From: Dicaeum eximium
Taxonomy: Eukaryota > Chordata > Aves > Passeriformes > Dicaeidae
Reading direction: 5' to 3'
Assembly (NCBI GenBank): GCA_013396995.1
Contig: VWZP01003807.1
Location: 248,001-312,000 of the forward strand
DNA length: 64,000 nucleotides
Positions within the stretch are counted from its first letter, which is position 1, and the number at the start of each line of letters is the position of its first letter. The notes beneath the pieces were generated by a model. That model saw only the letters and a program-made list of their open reading frames with translations, was not told where the DNA came from and made no database searches. This document shows, piece after piece, positions 25,549 to 36,517 of the stretch. The translations under genes and the position numbers were made by a program.

Positions 25549-25735
25549 GGGGCTTTTTTTTTTTGTGGTTGTTATCGTTTTGGGGTTTTTTGTTTGATTT
25601 GGGTTTGGTTGTTTGTGAGTTATTTGTTGTTTGGTTTTGGAGGGGTTTTGTTTTTGTGGGGATTTTCTGTTGGTTGGTTCATTGGTTTTCTTTGTTTGGT
25701 CAGGGGATTTTTGTTGGGTTTTTTTCTCAGCTTTA
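25549..25735. repeat. G/T-rich strand-asymmetric low-complexity block
   Basis: About 190 bases composed almost only of G and T on the plus strand, with words like GGTTTTG, TTTGG and runs of three to five G. It is the complement of the A/C-rich tracts at 3257-3341 and 49691-49804. Two overlapping plus-strand frames (81 and 77 codons, 25491-25773) are Phe/Trp/Gly/Leu-rich because GGT, TTT and TTG codons dominate; they look like membrane segments but are a composition artefact. G runs are too widely spaced for a compact quadruplex. Confidence 0.8.
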
Positions 25736-25986
25736 GATTTACATTAATCCAAGTACTCCCAACTTTCACCTGATTTTATTGAACTCAGTTGTACAAGCAC
25801 TAACATTTGATTGATCAATTCACTGGAAAACTATAGAAGAGTATAAATTTAGAGGGTTTTTACAAATGCAAGTGTCCACAGGAGTCTTTAAGCCTTGGCT
25901 TTACCCTGCACTAGGAAAATAACCTTCTGTAACTAACATGGTTGGGGTCAAGATTATTACTTTTGTTGTCCAAGCTTTTACATTTA

Positions 25987-26016
25987 CTTACTTCCATTTA
26001 CTTACATGGAAGTAAG
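25987..26016. repeat. Perfect 11-bp inverted repeat, 8-nt loop
   Basis: CTTACTTCCAT, an eight-base spacer, then ATGGAAGTAAG. The arms pair without mismatch. The spacer itself repeats part of the arm (TTACTTAC), so the structure probably arose from local duplication of a TTACTT word. It could fold as DNA cruciform or RNA hairpin; no known microRNA is recognised. Confidence 0.8.
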
Positions 26017-26420
26017 CAGATCCTTAGTAGAGATGGATCAAGTAGAAGATGAATACCACATACCTAGAGAGAAACCTGGCAGAAAAATTGCAGGGACTAC
26101 AGATTGTACTGAAAGTAGTACCACTGAACTGGTTAAAAGCCTTTGCCCAGCTACATGTGGCAGAACACGAGACATTAAACTGTTTTGTAACTAAAACAAA
26201 CAAATGCAGAAAATTAATTTGAAAGTCTCAAAAAACCCTTAATCCATATAGGAGTCTTTTTCATTTAAGAAGAAACCAACTATTAGATAAAATCATGGCA
26301 AATTTTTGAGGCAAGTTTTAATTTAAAAGATGTGTACTTCAGCAAGTAACAGTGGACTAATTGGGAGCTAATTGCTTTTTATAGAGTGGCAATCAGGTCA
26401 GAGCTAGGGATGTGAGAGAA

Positions 26421-26461
26421 ATAGCAAAAAAAAAAGGAAAAGAAACAAAAGGAAAAGAAAT
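26421..26461. repeat. A-rich tract with GGAAAAGAAA units
   Basis: A run of A followed by two near-copies of GGAAAAGAAA. Low-complexity purine sequence. Confidence 0.8.
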
Positions 26462-27837
26462 ATTCATTTCCTAAATGTTACTGTTAGCAGTGAATGTTAT
26501 CAATGTCAGCTGTTCTTTAATGTTTGTGTGTGCAGGACTTCATTCACCACCTGGAATAACACTAATAACAGTGCAATACACTAGTAAGATTTATATTGTT
26601 CCAACACTGTATAACAAAGAAAGCAGAAGAAAAAGGAACAGAATTATGTCACTTAGAGAAAAATAGTTTCAAATTATGCATAATTTCTGTTAGTAATCTT
26701 TTCTTATTTGCCACTGATTATTCCCCAATAATAATACTTTCTAAAACAATTAATAGGGAAAAAAACCACTATACATTTACCAAAGCATATTTTGATGTAT
26801 ATGCCCAACTAAGCAAGAAAAACAAAAGCACGAAGCACATTAATTGGTCAAATTGTCACACTTGGGATTCGATTTAATGGTTTACTCTTGTTACATGCAA
26901 GTATAAAACATGCCACAACAGCCAGTGTAATCAAGTCTTTAAATTTTTCATTCACATTTATTAATTTTGAGCTGCATTTAAAAGAATTATTGCCTTTATA
27001 ATTCTTGGCATTTACTAATTTGTAGAAGAATTTTGAATATATTGAAATTAAGTATTGCCTAGAGAAAAAAAGGCAAGCATGAGCATAGAGATAATTAAAC
27101 TTCTTTGAGCACTCCCACATGTTATCATTGGTTTCTCTGGACATTTTTCACTAGCTCTGCTCTATCTTAAAATACCATTTTAAAACTAGAAAATAGGGCT
27201 GTATCAGTAAACAATCTGGCAAAGAAATTTACAATTTCAGCTGAAAATGCACTTTAGATTTATGCAACACTTCATCTCTTCTTCTGAGTACAAGTATACT
27301 GATGTGCCACTCTTCCAGTTATGCTTCTCTGTTGAGGTTGACTAAAACACTAAAATCATGAGATTTCTTCAAAGGTATATTAATGCTGACAAAAAGACAT
27401 CTGCTTTTTGCTTCAAAATGCACCATAGACCCAAAGACCAATAATAATGGCAACGATGCTTATGAAATAGCAAGTTTAGAATGATTCAAGAAATTGTGTC
27501 TTAATTGGCTTGTGAGAAGACAGAGACCAATTTGAATGAGGCTCAAAAAGCCTGAGGTGCAGACTACTAAACTCCAAGTAGAGTCACTTTGATCACTTTG
27601 AAGTTTGTTTTTTGTTTGTTTGGGTTTTTTTCCTAGTTGTACGCACTTTAAAATCAAAAAAAGAAGGTCATCTGCTTCCTATAATATTCTCAGAAATGTC
27701 AGCTGATCCCTGGTACTCCTCTGGGGTACCAGATTTGAAACTCAACCCTTCTTTTGACTAATCAGAAATAGGATTTTTGACACATGGGGGAGGGTCTGAG
27801 AGGGCAAAACACAGGGAAGGTTCACTGCTCTGCTGTA

Positions 27838-27885
27838 AATAAAACTGACTTTGGACAAAAAAAAAAAAAAAANAAAAAGAATTGG

Positions 27886-27916
<31 letters not shown>
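27838..27916 (+). other. Polyadenylation signal plus A tail (possible retrocopy 3' end)
   Basis: AATAAA at 27838-27843 is followed 13 bases later by a long A tract (27857-27916) broken by one N (27873) and a short 'gaattgg' interruption. The spacing is that of a processed mRNA 3' end. Just upstream (27690-27837) is a less AT-rich segment ending CTGCTCTGCTGTAAATAAAAC that has no coding frame and could be 3' UTR sequence. It may be a 5'-truncated retrocopy of a transcript, a true poly(A) site of an unannotated transcript with a neighbouring A-tract, or coincidence. I see no convincing target-site duplication. Confidence 0.4.
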
Positions 27917-27920
<4 letters not shown>

Positions 27921-30900
27921 TGTAGATGTTACAGATTGTTAGTACAAAAAAGAAAAAGAAAATACATATTAAAAAAGGAAAATATAAACAAATTGAGTGG
28001 ATTATAGAGTAAAGTAACAACTACAGAGGACTCCAAATCCATAGTGTATTCACTATTTTTCTAGTCCAAACAGTCTCCAAAAACATATGCCCATTTGTGC
28101 CTGCAGTAGATTAGGTGCACATCCCTAACCTCTCCATGGAGTAAAGGAAGCACAGTAAGTAGGGCTGATCAGGTGGTTTGATACCTACACACAGGCTCCA
28201 TCTGCACCAAGCCCCATATTCACACACAGTAAGGCAGAACCCGCAGCCTTGCCTGTGCCAGGTGCTCAGATCCACAGGTGCAAGGGTGAAACAATAAAGT
28301 TTGCTCAGCAGGGGGAACTGTGAGCTGTAAATAAGGATTGATGGCCTTGATGCCTTGATTGTCAGTCAAATGAGTTCCAAAACAGAGGAACAGTAGCTGC
28401 CTTTTAAACACTCCACTACTTAGGTACTTTTGGAAGTACTTACCCATGTAGAAGACACATGGTTAATTTAAATTCAAAGATTAAAATGTCCTGGTGATTG
28501 TCCTATAAATCTGAATCTATGTGAGAATTGACAGAGGTTGTTGGGAAGATCTACATTCTTCCTTAAAACTATCCCCTTCTTTATGGATAAGATCTCCCAG
28601 ACCACTCTAGGAGCACCATTACATATTTCTAAAAGGGTGTGTATCTCAAATATTTGAGTACACCTGGCATGTGTACTCAGATTTACCCCTCCAAGACCCC
28701 TTTCAGACATACATGTAAGACTTCAGTTAGATGAAAGATGAAGGATCACCAGACTAGGATAGGAGTGGAAACAGACATTGTTTTCAAAGGGTCAAATTTT
28801 GTGTCACCAACATTTTTTTTTTTTGGTTTTCAAATGCAGCATACTGAGGTTTGACAACTGATGTGGACCTACAAATATCATATAAAATATTTGGAGCTCA
28901 TTACATAAAAATGAAAAATAATGATCCTTGTTCCAATTAACTAATGAGCTATATATGTCAATATCATTTGACTAGATTGTCATTAAGTGGGAAATAACTT
29001 TAAGCAAGATACTGCACCAACTGGAAGTGAGGTGTTTAAAAATAACAGCCTTCCATAAAGACAGTAAAAGAGAAAATTCTCATTTCAAACAACCATATAA
29101 TCTAGAGTAAGCAAAGGATAAATACATGCCCATGTTTTACATGATTTTTTATCTTGCTGCCTATTTTTGTTTAATAGTATATTAAGTTTTAGTTATTTTT
29201 ATAATTTGTTTAAATGCAACAAGCTAATACCATGGGGTTTAGATTTACAGTGGTTAAGGATTTCACTAGGAGTCCATCATATTACTATCCTGTTTCTGAA
29301 ATACACACTGAAATTTCTCTTTCCTTCCAAAAATATCTAAATACGTGTCTGTCTTTTCTTAGTATCCTTATAAATTTCAAAGGTTATGGTACACCTTTAG
29401 ACATGGTCTTTGCAAACATATTAATGATTCTTAATAGCAAATTGATTGAAATGAGAGAGCTTTTTGCAAAAAAGTATGAAGTGACCTTTGGAAATTCTTT
29501 ATGTTCAGTCAGCACTAAATCTGGTGTTAATCTCTCTTTCAGTCTTTTGAATTACTAGTATTATGCTTCTCTGCAAGTTATTTTAGTGTACATCTTTTTA
29601 ATATGAATCTGTTATTACTGCTGATTTTCATGTAATTCTCTCTTTTAGATTTCCAGTATGCCTAACAATTCAGGCAAAATCTGAATATTTTGGAGATTCG
29701 TGCTCATAATATGAAAATAAAATTTAAGACATTTATTCCAGAAGAGTATTTTCTAAGAGAGATAAAATGCCATGTTGTCATCGCTGCCTTCTCATTCTTT
29801 AAAAAGTTCAGATTAAAAAATGCAGTTAGGTGTGAGTGTAGACTAAACACCTTCAGCTCTTCAGGACCAGAAAGGAGCCTGTTTTCACTCTGTCTATCCT
29901 GAGGCATAATTTTTTAAGAGAGAACTAGATCATGAATGCATCTCAAAAGCTAACCTCAAGATGGGGAATCACAGACCAAGAGCAGGCTTAGCAGATAATT
30001 CTTCTTCCCTGGTTTTCCTCAAAGCTCTATGTCAAGCTGACTGCTGCGTAGGTGATTTGAGTGTATGGAGTATCACAAGACTCAAGACATAGCTAAAACT
30101 AAATAAATACCAAACACAGTAGATCTGTATAATTGTCCTCAGAAATTTACAGATCTCAAAAATCTATAGAACAGATCTGTAGTATCACCCTGAGAAAATG
30201 CAGCATGGTTGATATTGTAGCTGAAGGGAATTACACCTGAATTGCCCAAAGGCAAAGTTTAGTACTTTCCTCTCTTTTGACCTGTCTGGATTTCAGAGCT
30301 GATGTGATTTTCCATGCTGGCAGGAAGATAGAGATGGCGGCATTGTTGAAATTTGTCTTCAGACTTAACTCCTTAACTCTCCAAAGAGGTCAAGGAACTG
30401 AATGACTGTCTCTGACAGGGTCCAATGGCATTCTGTAAGAAAAATTGGTATTAAAGTCCTCAAAGAAGAATCATGTCAGAGCTTCTTAATTCTCCTTCAG
30501 GCCCTGTGGCATTAACAAACAGCTCACAGCAGCTCGGGTTATGGCTGGTTCATGGTGATGTGAAGTTTTATTTATTAGCTGTTCATTTTGGACAATGCAG
30601 AGAAACATTTGCTGAATGGAGCAGTATTTTAATGCAGACACAATTATTTTAGCAGAACGTTAATAATGAAAAATCACAGGAGATTGGAGCTGTACTACTT
30701 AAATATACTGACATTATGTAATGCTAATCACATTATTTTCCAGGCTAATGCTATTATATCAGAGCATATCTAATCTGTGTAATTGGAAAGCTGCTATTTA
30801 TTTATCATTTGCACCAAAGCCTGAGGAAAAACTGAGAAAAAAATCTACAAGATTAATTCAGATTCACAAGAAACAAACTACACAAGCACATTCTCTACTA

Positions 30901-32928
30901 AATCAAAAGAAGACATTTTTAAGCTCTTCAAACTTACATATGCAGAAGAGTAGTCACAGAGAATGCTACACTTTTTCAGAAAAGGCCTTTACCTTATTTC
31001 AAGAAATACTAATCAAAATCTTAATTATAGAAAGCAATCAGGTCCATGATAGGTTGCCTCTAATCTGCTAGGTTCACTATTTAGTTATGGACAGGTTTCC
31101 TGTTTAGCCACAGACTCTTAATTTGTTCTCTCTGTGAGTCTTTCAGGGACTTTCTCTGCCCACATGAGAAATACCATATGATTTCCTTGGTACCACTACC
31201 ATTGCCCTTCACTGCAGACGCAGAAAAGTCTGGGCTTTAGCAGAGGACACTGACAGGATCTGGATGGTTGCAGAAGCTCTTTAGGGCTCAGACCACAGCA
31301 ACTTTCTCCTCTCAGTGTCTGTAACCATCAGGCTTGACCCTGTATGCATTTTGGAGAGGAACCACCCCAGACTTAATTTGGCCATGCCTGAAAAAATTAC
31401 ATCAGAATTTTCATCAAGCTGTCAAGGCATGTCCCAAAAGACTTTCAAGTCTGACAAACTCAGATTTGAAATGGAAGCACTGGACAAAGAGCTAAGGAAG
31501 AGTTATTTTTCTCATTGGATTGTCAGTAAAACGCAGAGTACTAGTGTTCCAATAAATCTTAAAATTACAATGAAATTCTGCTTCCACTGGTCTGGTTTGC
31601 ATAGCCATTTAGGCCTCAAAGGCCATGGCAGTTGCTATACTTGAATATAAGTTCCAGTAAACAAGATAAAACAAATAAATATTTTATAATCAACAGGGAT
31701 ATAGTGAATGGAGGAAAATAATTTTCTTAATTTTCCATATACCACATGAGAGTTTTCTCAAATTAGACCTTTACAACCATATGGTTACATAAAAAATAGT
31801 TATATATCATTAATAGCACCCATACTATATATGTAACAGCATCATGCTTTTTCTGATACCTTTTGTCCTGTTCCTTATGTCTACTTTTGAGTGAGCTTTC
31901 AGAATAAAGAACAGTTGGTCATGCCTAATAATCTTAAAGATGTACACAGAGCTATTTATTTTATGCCCTCTTAGTAATTTAGGAAGATATCAGCTGGGGA
32001 AAAAAAAAAAAAGGAGCAATCCGAAAAAAAATTTGGAAAATAAGGAAATACTGTTTTCTAAAATTTTCCATGGTTTTCAAAGCTTACTAGCAGACAGGCA
32101 GACAACTATACTTTCTGAAAACAAATAGATTTAATCTGATTTAAATACTCAGCTAAAGGTTGATTTATTTGCATGTACATAATATAATGGAAGTATGTTA
32201 CACAGTCTTTTGTTATTCATTATCATAATAAGCAAAAGTGTTTTAACTATGCAAATTAAATGTAGTTAAATATAATCAATTTAAAATATAACAAAGAAGT
32301 CAGTAGGCTCCCTTTTTCATAACAAGTGCCCTTTCTTTTCATTGGAAAATACAAAATATACAAAACACATATTTAGACTGCTTCACAAAATTACTTAGTA
32401 ACATTCTCTAACTTATAATCAAATAAAATATAGTTTTTATATTATGATCGCAATCAGTGAAAGACTACATGAGATTTGGTCTTAATTCTCTTACATCTCC
32501 TTTAACAGAAGAATTCTCTTTCATACAGAAACAGGTAACCTAAGCTATTGGTGTATAAACTTCAGATTTATGGCAATTCATAAATTTACGAAAAAAAAAT
32601 AAAATTTCCCCAAATAACACCATTTAAAATTTATAACTATATAAAGTATAAAGTATGCATGATGTTGATTTCATTGTAACTGTTTAATTTAAACCTAAAT
32701 GTTGGTATTGTAATCTCACATTTTTTCAGTGTTGATACTTGTAACAAACGAAAGCAGCCACTCCCCACAAACAAATAAACAAACAAACTCCTCAATCCAT
32801 CAGCAATGAGAACTCAATATGAAAGCCCTAAACCAGATTCCAGGAATGGGGAACTAAGCATTCATACAGTTAATTGAAGGTTTGTGGGGAAATATTTTCA
32901 TTTTCACGTGAATGGAATGGATTTTAAT
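27917..32928. other. Noncoding span between A tail and LTR copy 2
   Basis: Frames up to 116 codons (30721-31071) and 114 codons (29214-29558) have no domain. A TAAT-rich stretch at 30540-30790 looks more constrained than its surroundings but cannot be assigned. A CAAA-type tract lies at 32757-32790. No interspersed element is recognised. Confidence 0.5.
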
Positions 32929-32929
32929 A

Positions 32930-34038
32930 GGTTTACATGGCTGGACACCAGGTGCCCACCAAAGCCACTATGTCACTCCCCTCCTCAATTGGACATGGGA
33001 GAGAAAATACAACAAAAGACTTGTGGGCTGGGATAAGGACAGGGAGAGATCACTAACCACTTACTGTCACAGACAAAACAGACTTATATTGAACAAATTA
33101 TTTTAATTTATAGTCATTCAAATTAGGGTAGGATAATAAGAAGTAAACACAAGTCTTGAAAATACCTTCTGCCTATCTTTTTTTTTTTTTTTCCCCAGTT
33201 TAGCTTTATTCCTGATTCTCAACATCCTGACTCTTCATCTGAAAAAGAGAGAGGGCACACATTGTCTCTGTCCCTCCTTCCTTCTCAGGAAGAGAACCCC
33301 TTACACTCTTCCCCTGCTCTGGTATGGGGTCTTTCCCACAGGAAACAGTCCTCTACAGACTTCTCCAATGTGAGTCCTTCCCCTGGGTTGCAGCTCTTCA
33401 TGACTTGTCCCAGCACGGGTCCCTTCCATGGGAAGCAGTCCTTCAGACAGCTCCAGCGTGGGTTCCTCACACAACCACAAGTCCTGCCAGCAAACCTCCT
33501 TGGGAGTAGACTTCTCTCTCCACAGGTCCACTGGTCCTTCAAGGACCTTGCCCCAGCATGGGCTTCCCTCAGAGCCACAGTCTCCTTCAGGCATTCACCT
33601 GCACCAGCGTGGGGTCCTCCAGAGGTGCAGGTGGCTGTTGGCTCTCCAGAGGATCTCCGAGGGCACGCGCTGTCCCACCATGGTCTGCACCATGGGCTGC
33701 AGGGGAATCTCAGCTCCGGTACCAGGAGCACCTCCTTCCTGTCCTTCTCCTACACTGACCTTGGTGCCTGCAACACTGCTTCTCTCATACATCCTCACTC
33801 ATCTCTTCTCTGACCCTACTTGCCTCTGCACAATAAGTTTTGTCCCTTTTTAAATCTGCTCTCCCAGAGGAACTGTCACCACTGCTGCTTGGCTTAGCCT
33901 TGGTTCATGGAAGATCCAGCTGGGAGCTGGGTGGCATTGCCCCTGCAGGACATGAAGGAAGTTTCTATCAGCTTCTCACAGAAGCCATCCCTGTAGCTCT
34001 CCTGCTGCCAAAACCTTGTCACCCAAACCTGATAAACA
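32930..34038 (-). mobile_element. Solo LTR, passerine ERV family (copy 2, near complete)
   Basis: About 1.1 kb, the most complete copy. Read on the minus strand it runs: start near TGTTTATCAGG, the AAGGTTTTGGCAGCAGG and GCTTCTGTGAGAAGCTG blocks, a TATA-like TTTAAAA about 200 bases in, the ACCAAGGTCAGTG and CTGCAGCCCATGG blocks, a degenerate tandem array of roughly 43-50 base units with core CCAGCGTGGG/CCCACGCTGG (about 33315-33610), and the tail with ATAAATTAAAATAATTTG, GTTAGTGATCTCTCCCTGTCC and TGGTGGGCACCTGGTGTCCAGCC. The polyadenylation hexamer at the position of AATAAA in copy 3 is mutated here. There is no flanking retroviral coding sequence, so it is a solo LTR, the usual product of LTR-LTR recombination. 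A T run at 33179-33193 interrupts it. No clear target-site duplication is visible. Frames inside it (183 codons plus strand, 148 codons minus strand) are not genes. Confidence 0.88.
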
Positions 34039-36459
34039 ATTGTTCATTATCTTAGAATATAATGATTCATTTTAGTAGGGTGTTCTTTGTTTTCCCATAC
34101 ATCATGCAGGGAGCATTTATTGAACTATGCTCCAGTTTAATGGAAACACTAATACAAGTAATTTTTTTATATGTGATTTCTTTTTCTATGTTGTTATCCA
34201 CCATGTCTCTGTTTATTTTCTCACGTTCCCCATTTCTTATAATCTACCTTCAAAGTCATCTCTTATTCCTTCACCCTGTCTGAGCAAGGGGAGAAATCAA
34301 CAGCACTGTCAGTTTATTAGATAAAATTGCCCAAATCCATTGAAAAATCATATTCATATTTTAAATAATTTGGCACTACCTGGATTGATTTTATTGCTAT
34401 TATAATTTGGATGGGTCATTAAGCTATTTCTGTCACAGAAAGGGCTTCCCATAGCCAAGCAGTCATACACCACTGGGGGTTTGTCTCCACAGTGACACCT
34501 CCAGCGTGGTCCTGACTTCATGTCACCCTTGTTGCTAGGGTTGTACTTACAACATTATTCTAGTAGTTAATTATTTAACCACTTTGGATTCTTGCTACCA
34601 CGATTCCTCAGATAATAACATGAAAACACTAAGTGTTAAATCCAAGAATGTAAGCAAGCATATTTTTGAGTTCTTGTTTTGGCCAAAAGAAGAGCGTCTT
34701 ACGACTTGCAGTGCTTCCTGTCACATTTTGGCTAGAATATGGCAAAAGGCAGCCAAGATTTTTCATATGGGATATTACAATTAGATGCTAATTACATTCC
34801 ACTAATTAAATTTGAGTAGGCACCCAAGGATGATTCATGTTTAATGATTCTGTGGGCAGCCTCACTGTGACGTGTTTTTCCGGATCCTTTTAAACCATTC
34901 TCATTGTCATGAATATGCATAACTATGTTCAACATGGGCCTTTATAATTAATCAATAGACTGGAATCATAAGCAAGTTGATAAAAACTGTCACAATTTAG
35001 CATTTCCTTTAGAAAAACATAGATATATTTGATCTCTAATAATAGGACAACAGATGCTAGAAGCAGAGATAGTCCATTCACACATCAGAAATAACAGGTC
35101 TGTCATGTATGAGACAATACCTAAAATTTATCTGGCAAGTTAAACAGGTAAAAGAATTTCTGTCTGCATTATAAAAATTTGAAGTTTGTCTACTCAGTTG
35201 AAGGCTTATATCTCCATATGTTTGGTTTGGTTTTATTTTTATTCTATTGTTTATTTTCAAAATTTCTCTATCAGCACCTACCCTTTCAATTTATCTGTTT
35301 AATGAGAGCAATGTATTTCTTGAAGCCTATATTGAGATGAAATCTCAGTAACTTAATTTAGACTTTCAAATAGGAAATAATTCATTACACTCTTACACTA
35401 GGCTGCAGAAGACCTGGATGCTTTTCCTGGGTCCCCTGAAACTTTGAGGAGAGCTCAGGCAGTTACTGACTATGTATGCTGCTGTTGGTCACCTGTGCTA
35501 TCCTGGGATCAGTGATGGATCAGAGCTTGGATTCTAGGGAATGCAAACTGCTGCCTCTCTAAGGAAAATGCTCTGATTATCTTCATTTGTTAGGCTCATG
35601 CTTACATGCTCTTTCTGTCTCTGCCCTTTCTTCATATTATCCTCTCATATTATGCTCTCATTTCTCTCTACTGGGTAGAACAACACCAACAGCCCCTTAA
35701 TTTGCCTTTCACCCTGACCACTACGCCCCAAAGAGCACATACAGAGCAAACTAATTCATTCTTTTATGATGTAAAAGAGATGAATGAGAACATTTTTAGA
35801 ATAAGAAGGGGATTGACCTCCCACTACTTTGCAACTAAAGTGGTCAGACTGAGGAACAGAAGACTAGTTTTTCAGCTAGTAGTTTCCTGACAACAAAACC
35901 AACAAGCTTCTCTTTTTCCCTTCAGTTTCCCCTCTGGGGATGTCTTGCTCACCTCACACTTGACAGGAAATATTTAGTTGCTTGATTGCTGTGGCTGGAG
36001 CCAGTGCCTCTCAACACCTCAGAGCAAGCACCTGGGGACTGCTGCTGCCCATCACCATTTCCTCTGGGATATTGCACCTCATCCCTGAATACTTTCTTGG
36101 ACCTGTGCTCTTTCTTCAATTTCACAGAATAACCCATCCTACTTCTTTGTACAGATAATGAAAGTAAATTTTTGCTGAGTATTGGTATCAAAGCAGGTCT
36201 GAACTTGCTATTTGAAAGTCTGTGAGCAAAGGAGAGGAGACAAGGCTGCTAAATGTGCAGTGAAACACTGTCCTTTTCATTTACATTTTAAAAAAATTGT
36301 GTGAGCTTGATAAAATGATAGCCACTTGCAGTAAATCCACATATACAAAATGGAAAAAGGTAAAGGTAACATTTAGTTTCATTACGCAGTAGATTGATCA
36401 TGTTCACACGTGATTTATCTTGTTGTTTCAGAGTGGAAACCTTTATAAAAATATTAATT

Positions 36460-36517
36460 AAAAAAAAAAGCAAGCCAACCAACCAACAAACAAATAACTA
36501 AAAGCCCAACCCAAACC
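36460..36517. repeat. A/C-rich tract with (CCAA)n
   Basis: An A run followed by CCAACCAACCAACAAACAAA-like units and CCCAACCCAAACC. The same composition class as the other A/C-rich tracts in the window. Confidence 0.8.

Larger units (their letters stand above)
25736..27689. other. Noncoding span with hairpin and A-rich tract
   Basis: No supported gene. Frames of 62-98 codons have no domain. It contains the hairpin at 25987-26016 and an A-rich tract at 26421-26461. Confidence 0.5.

Noticed and set aside
25491..25773. Small hydrophobic membrane protein
   Set aside because: The frames are open only because the tract is almost pure G and T; neighbouring frames are open too.
33262..33813. 183-codon plus-strand and 148-codon minus-strand frames as genes
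   Set aside because: Both occupy the same bases inside LTR copy 2, on opposite strands, and reflect the stop-poor repeat array.
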